54,916 nt of DNA from the NCBI GenBank assembly GCA_003427395.1, contig BFEA01000920.1, positions 22,283-77,198 on the forward strand, written 5' to 3'. The notes below the pieces were generated by a model. That model was not told where the DNA came from and did not search any database. It saw only the letters and a list, made by a program, of their open reading frames with translations. Position numbers and translations under genes: made by a program. The stretch is from Chara braunii. Taxonomy: Eukaryota; Streptophyta; Charophyceae; Charales; Characeae. Shown here in pieces: positions 53,269 to 54,916 of the stretch (the first letter of the stretch is position 1; each line of letters opens with the position of its first letter).

Positions 53269-53396
53269 CTGAAACGGTTTTCACCTTTACAGTAGCAGAT
53301 GCAGATCCGAGGGCTCGATCCCTGTACCTCACCCAAACCCGTGTACAGTATCAGTTGACCCGTGTCGGTTTGAACCCACGACCTGCGTTCTGAAAG
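53269..53396 (-). repeat. SINE-like repeat S2, copy 2
   Basis: Minus-strand order GCAGGTCGTGGGTTCAAACC (B-box-like), GATACTGTACA, GGGTGAGGTACAGGGATCGA, CTGCATCTGCTACTG, GGTGAAAACCGTTTCAG, as at 31650-31771. The LINE fragment begins right after it. Confidence 0.65.
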
Positions 53397-54848
53397 ATGT
53401 GTTTTTAGCTGTTGTATGTAGGGCGGTCGTCGGGTCTTGAGCCGTAGGTCTGTGGTTTAGGAGTCATAGCAGTGGTCCAGGTCGTAGCTGCTACAGTGTC
53501 GAAGAGTCAAGGTCGTAGCTGCTACAGTATCGAAGGGTCAAGTCTACGGCCTTCCGGAAGATCCGGAAGTGGCCTTTCGTGTGTCCTAGAGTCTGTCCGC
53601 GTCTGAGTCAGCAGTGGGCAGTCCTAGCACAGTCAGCAAAGGGCAGTCCTAAGTCCTACTATCCTAGTTAGCCGTACCAGTCCCAGACACACTTTGTCAA
53701 GTCAGCAAGTACCATGTGGGACTGTGTGCACCCCGTGCCCGGTGGAAAGGGCCAGACAGCGACGGTCCGAAGTATAAACAAAGAGGCAGTGTTCAGTCAT
53801 TCATTCATTCTGCCTGTGAACCGTGCAGAAGCGCTGTTGGAGAGTCTTCTGTATGAAGGTCTACAGGTGCCCGAAGAGGAAGTGGGCTAAGAGGAGGAAG
53901 ACGCGGCCATAGCTGCTTGCAGTTAGTAGGTGTAGAAGAAGGCAACCATAGCTGCCATAGGTTAGTGGTATAGGTGTTAGCGTGTGTGTGCGTGTGTTGT
54001 GTACTTGTGTGCAGGACATCCAGAGAGATCCAGGGTGTGTGTGGGAATGAGTTGTTGGGAGTACAGCGATCGGCCATAGCAAGTCGAGCCAAGTTTGAAT
54101 CTGAATTGTGTTCTTGCCTTCGTTATCTCTGAGCTTTGTGTGGGCGCAAGTCGCCAGCTTGATCGTCATCCGTTTGCATGCATGTTGAGTATTGAGAAGA
54201 CAAGTCTGATTGCATTGGTACCGGAGCTGGTTTCCACTGTCCCGTTGGTCGCCGCTGCTGCGACCGTTGTCATTGTCATCGTTGTCGCCTACGAAGGAAG
54301 GTGTTAGGCGCCACGTCATCGCCGTCGTTGCCAGGCTGGAGGAGAGAGAGTGGGGCACCCTGTGCTCGTGCCTGCCCTGCCCGCCATTGCCGCACGCTAG
54401 TTAGCTATTGTGCACGCTCTCACAAATAGGATCGTGTGCTCGATTTTGCGCGGCTTGCTGCACACAGCCCGTCATCCCGCCCGCTCGCGTTTGCGCACGC
54501 TTGTGTTATCGCGTGCTGCTCGTTACCGCGCACGGCCCCCTACTAGCTGCACGCCGTCGCTGCTGCTGCCTTGCGTGCGTATGCCTGTCGCGCGCCCCGG
54601 TAGAAGTTTGTGCGCCGCTGCTGCCAGATCGTGTGCCGGTCGTCCGCGCTGCCCCGTTGCTGTCACGCGTCATCGCCATGCACCCACTGTTGAAGACCGT
54701 ACCGAGCCACTAAAGAAGAAGGCCGCGAGCTAGACATCCGTGTCGTTGTGGGGAAAGAAGGCCGCCGGGGAGACGTCCGCTGCACCAAGTCAGAGAGTAG
54801 CGACCATGGCCAGGACCTGCAAGGAAGAAATGACGACGAAGAAGAAGA

Positions 54849-54851
<3 letters not shown>
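53397..54851. other. Unassigned interval with a 31-bp tandem duplication and a TATA-like box
   Basis: GTCGTAGCTGCTACAGT repeats at 53481 and 53512 (31-bp period), and CTTCCGGAAG is a palindrome near 53561. A TATA-like AGTATAAACAAAG lies near 53771, followed by TCATTCATTCATTC. This could be an LTR or promoter, but there is no partner sequence or coding frame with a recognised domain. Confidence 0.4.

Positions 54852-54916
<65 letters not shown>
54852..54916. repeat. (GA)n microsatellite at window end
   Basis: GAAGAAGAAG passes into AG dinucleotides that run off the window. Confidence 0.97.

Overview
This is eukaryotic DNA dominated by decayed retroelements, with little gene space. A green-plant (streptophyte) source is indicated by an HCT-like BAHD acyltransferase with a spliced intron, a plant-type trihelix (Myb/SANT-like) protein, several Ty3/gypsy lineages with an RT/RNase H/integrase order typical of plants, and many long (GA)n tracts. 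A charophyte alga such as Chara is my best guess from the style of these families; that is inference, not proof. Two assembly gaps (24784-25033 and 36340-37314) and scattered single Ns show that this is a draft assembly.

Layout. 0-1.4 kb: a degenerate tandem repeat and a short pentamer repeat. 1.4-3.1 kb: a broken Ty3/gypsy gag on the minus strand (element B). 3.7-8.2 kb: a second, more complete gypsy element on the minus strand (element A: gag, protease, RT, RNase H, integrase zinc finger), truncated at the integrase core. 9.4-10.0 and 15.9-16.6 kb: two direct copies of one repeat carrying a TGACGTCA site. 11.5 kb: an isolated gag-type zinc knuckle. 13.5-14.5 kb: a minisatellite with a three-unit (A-B-C) higher-order period of 161 bp. 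16.6, 19.8 and 28.5 kb: three ends sharing a terminal hairpin, two of them heading related elements of about 0.8-0.9 kb. 20.0-21.8 kb: a broken trihelix-type gene on the minus strand with an apparent N-terminal membrane anchor. 22.3-27.2 kb: inverted repeats, tRNA-derived SINE-like units, microsatellites and a U6-derived sequence. 27.3-28.2 kb: the 3' end of a third gypsy family.

32.3-34.9 kb (minus strand): the one recognisable host-type enzyme gene, a two-exon BAHD acyltransferase with its HXXXD and DFGWG motifs, but carrying one in-frame TAG and one frameshift. Only 167 bp upstream of its ATG, in divergent orientation, lies the 5' LTR of element C, a nearly full-length gypsy element (35107-44297) whose pol is open across about 3 kb except for four stop codons. 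A duplicated copy of the BAHD upstream region preserves the uninterrupted insertion site.

44.4-48.3 kb: a U6-derived chimera with a poly(A) run, then alternating LTR and integrase C-terminal pieces of the third gypsy family. 50.7-53.3 kb: the 3' end of a LINE on the minus strand, abutting a SINE-like unit that recurs at 31.7 kb. 53.4-54.9 kb: unassigned sequence ending in (GA)n.

No operons, CRISPR arrays, rRNA genes or credible functional tRNA genes were seen. The picture is of successive retroelement insertion and decay around one enzyme gene. The observations most worth checking are the BAHD/element C arrangement, the three U6-derived sequences, the hairpin-ended repeat family and the A-B-C minisatellite.
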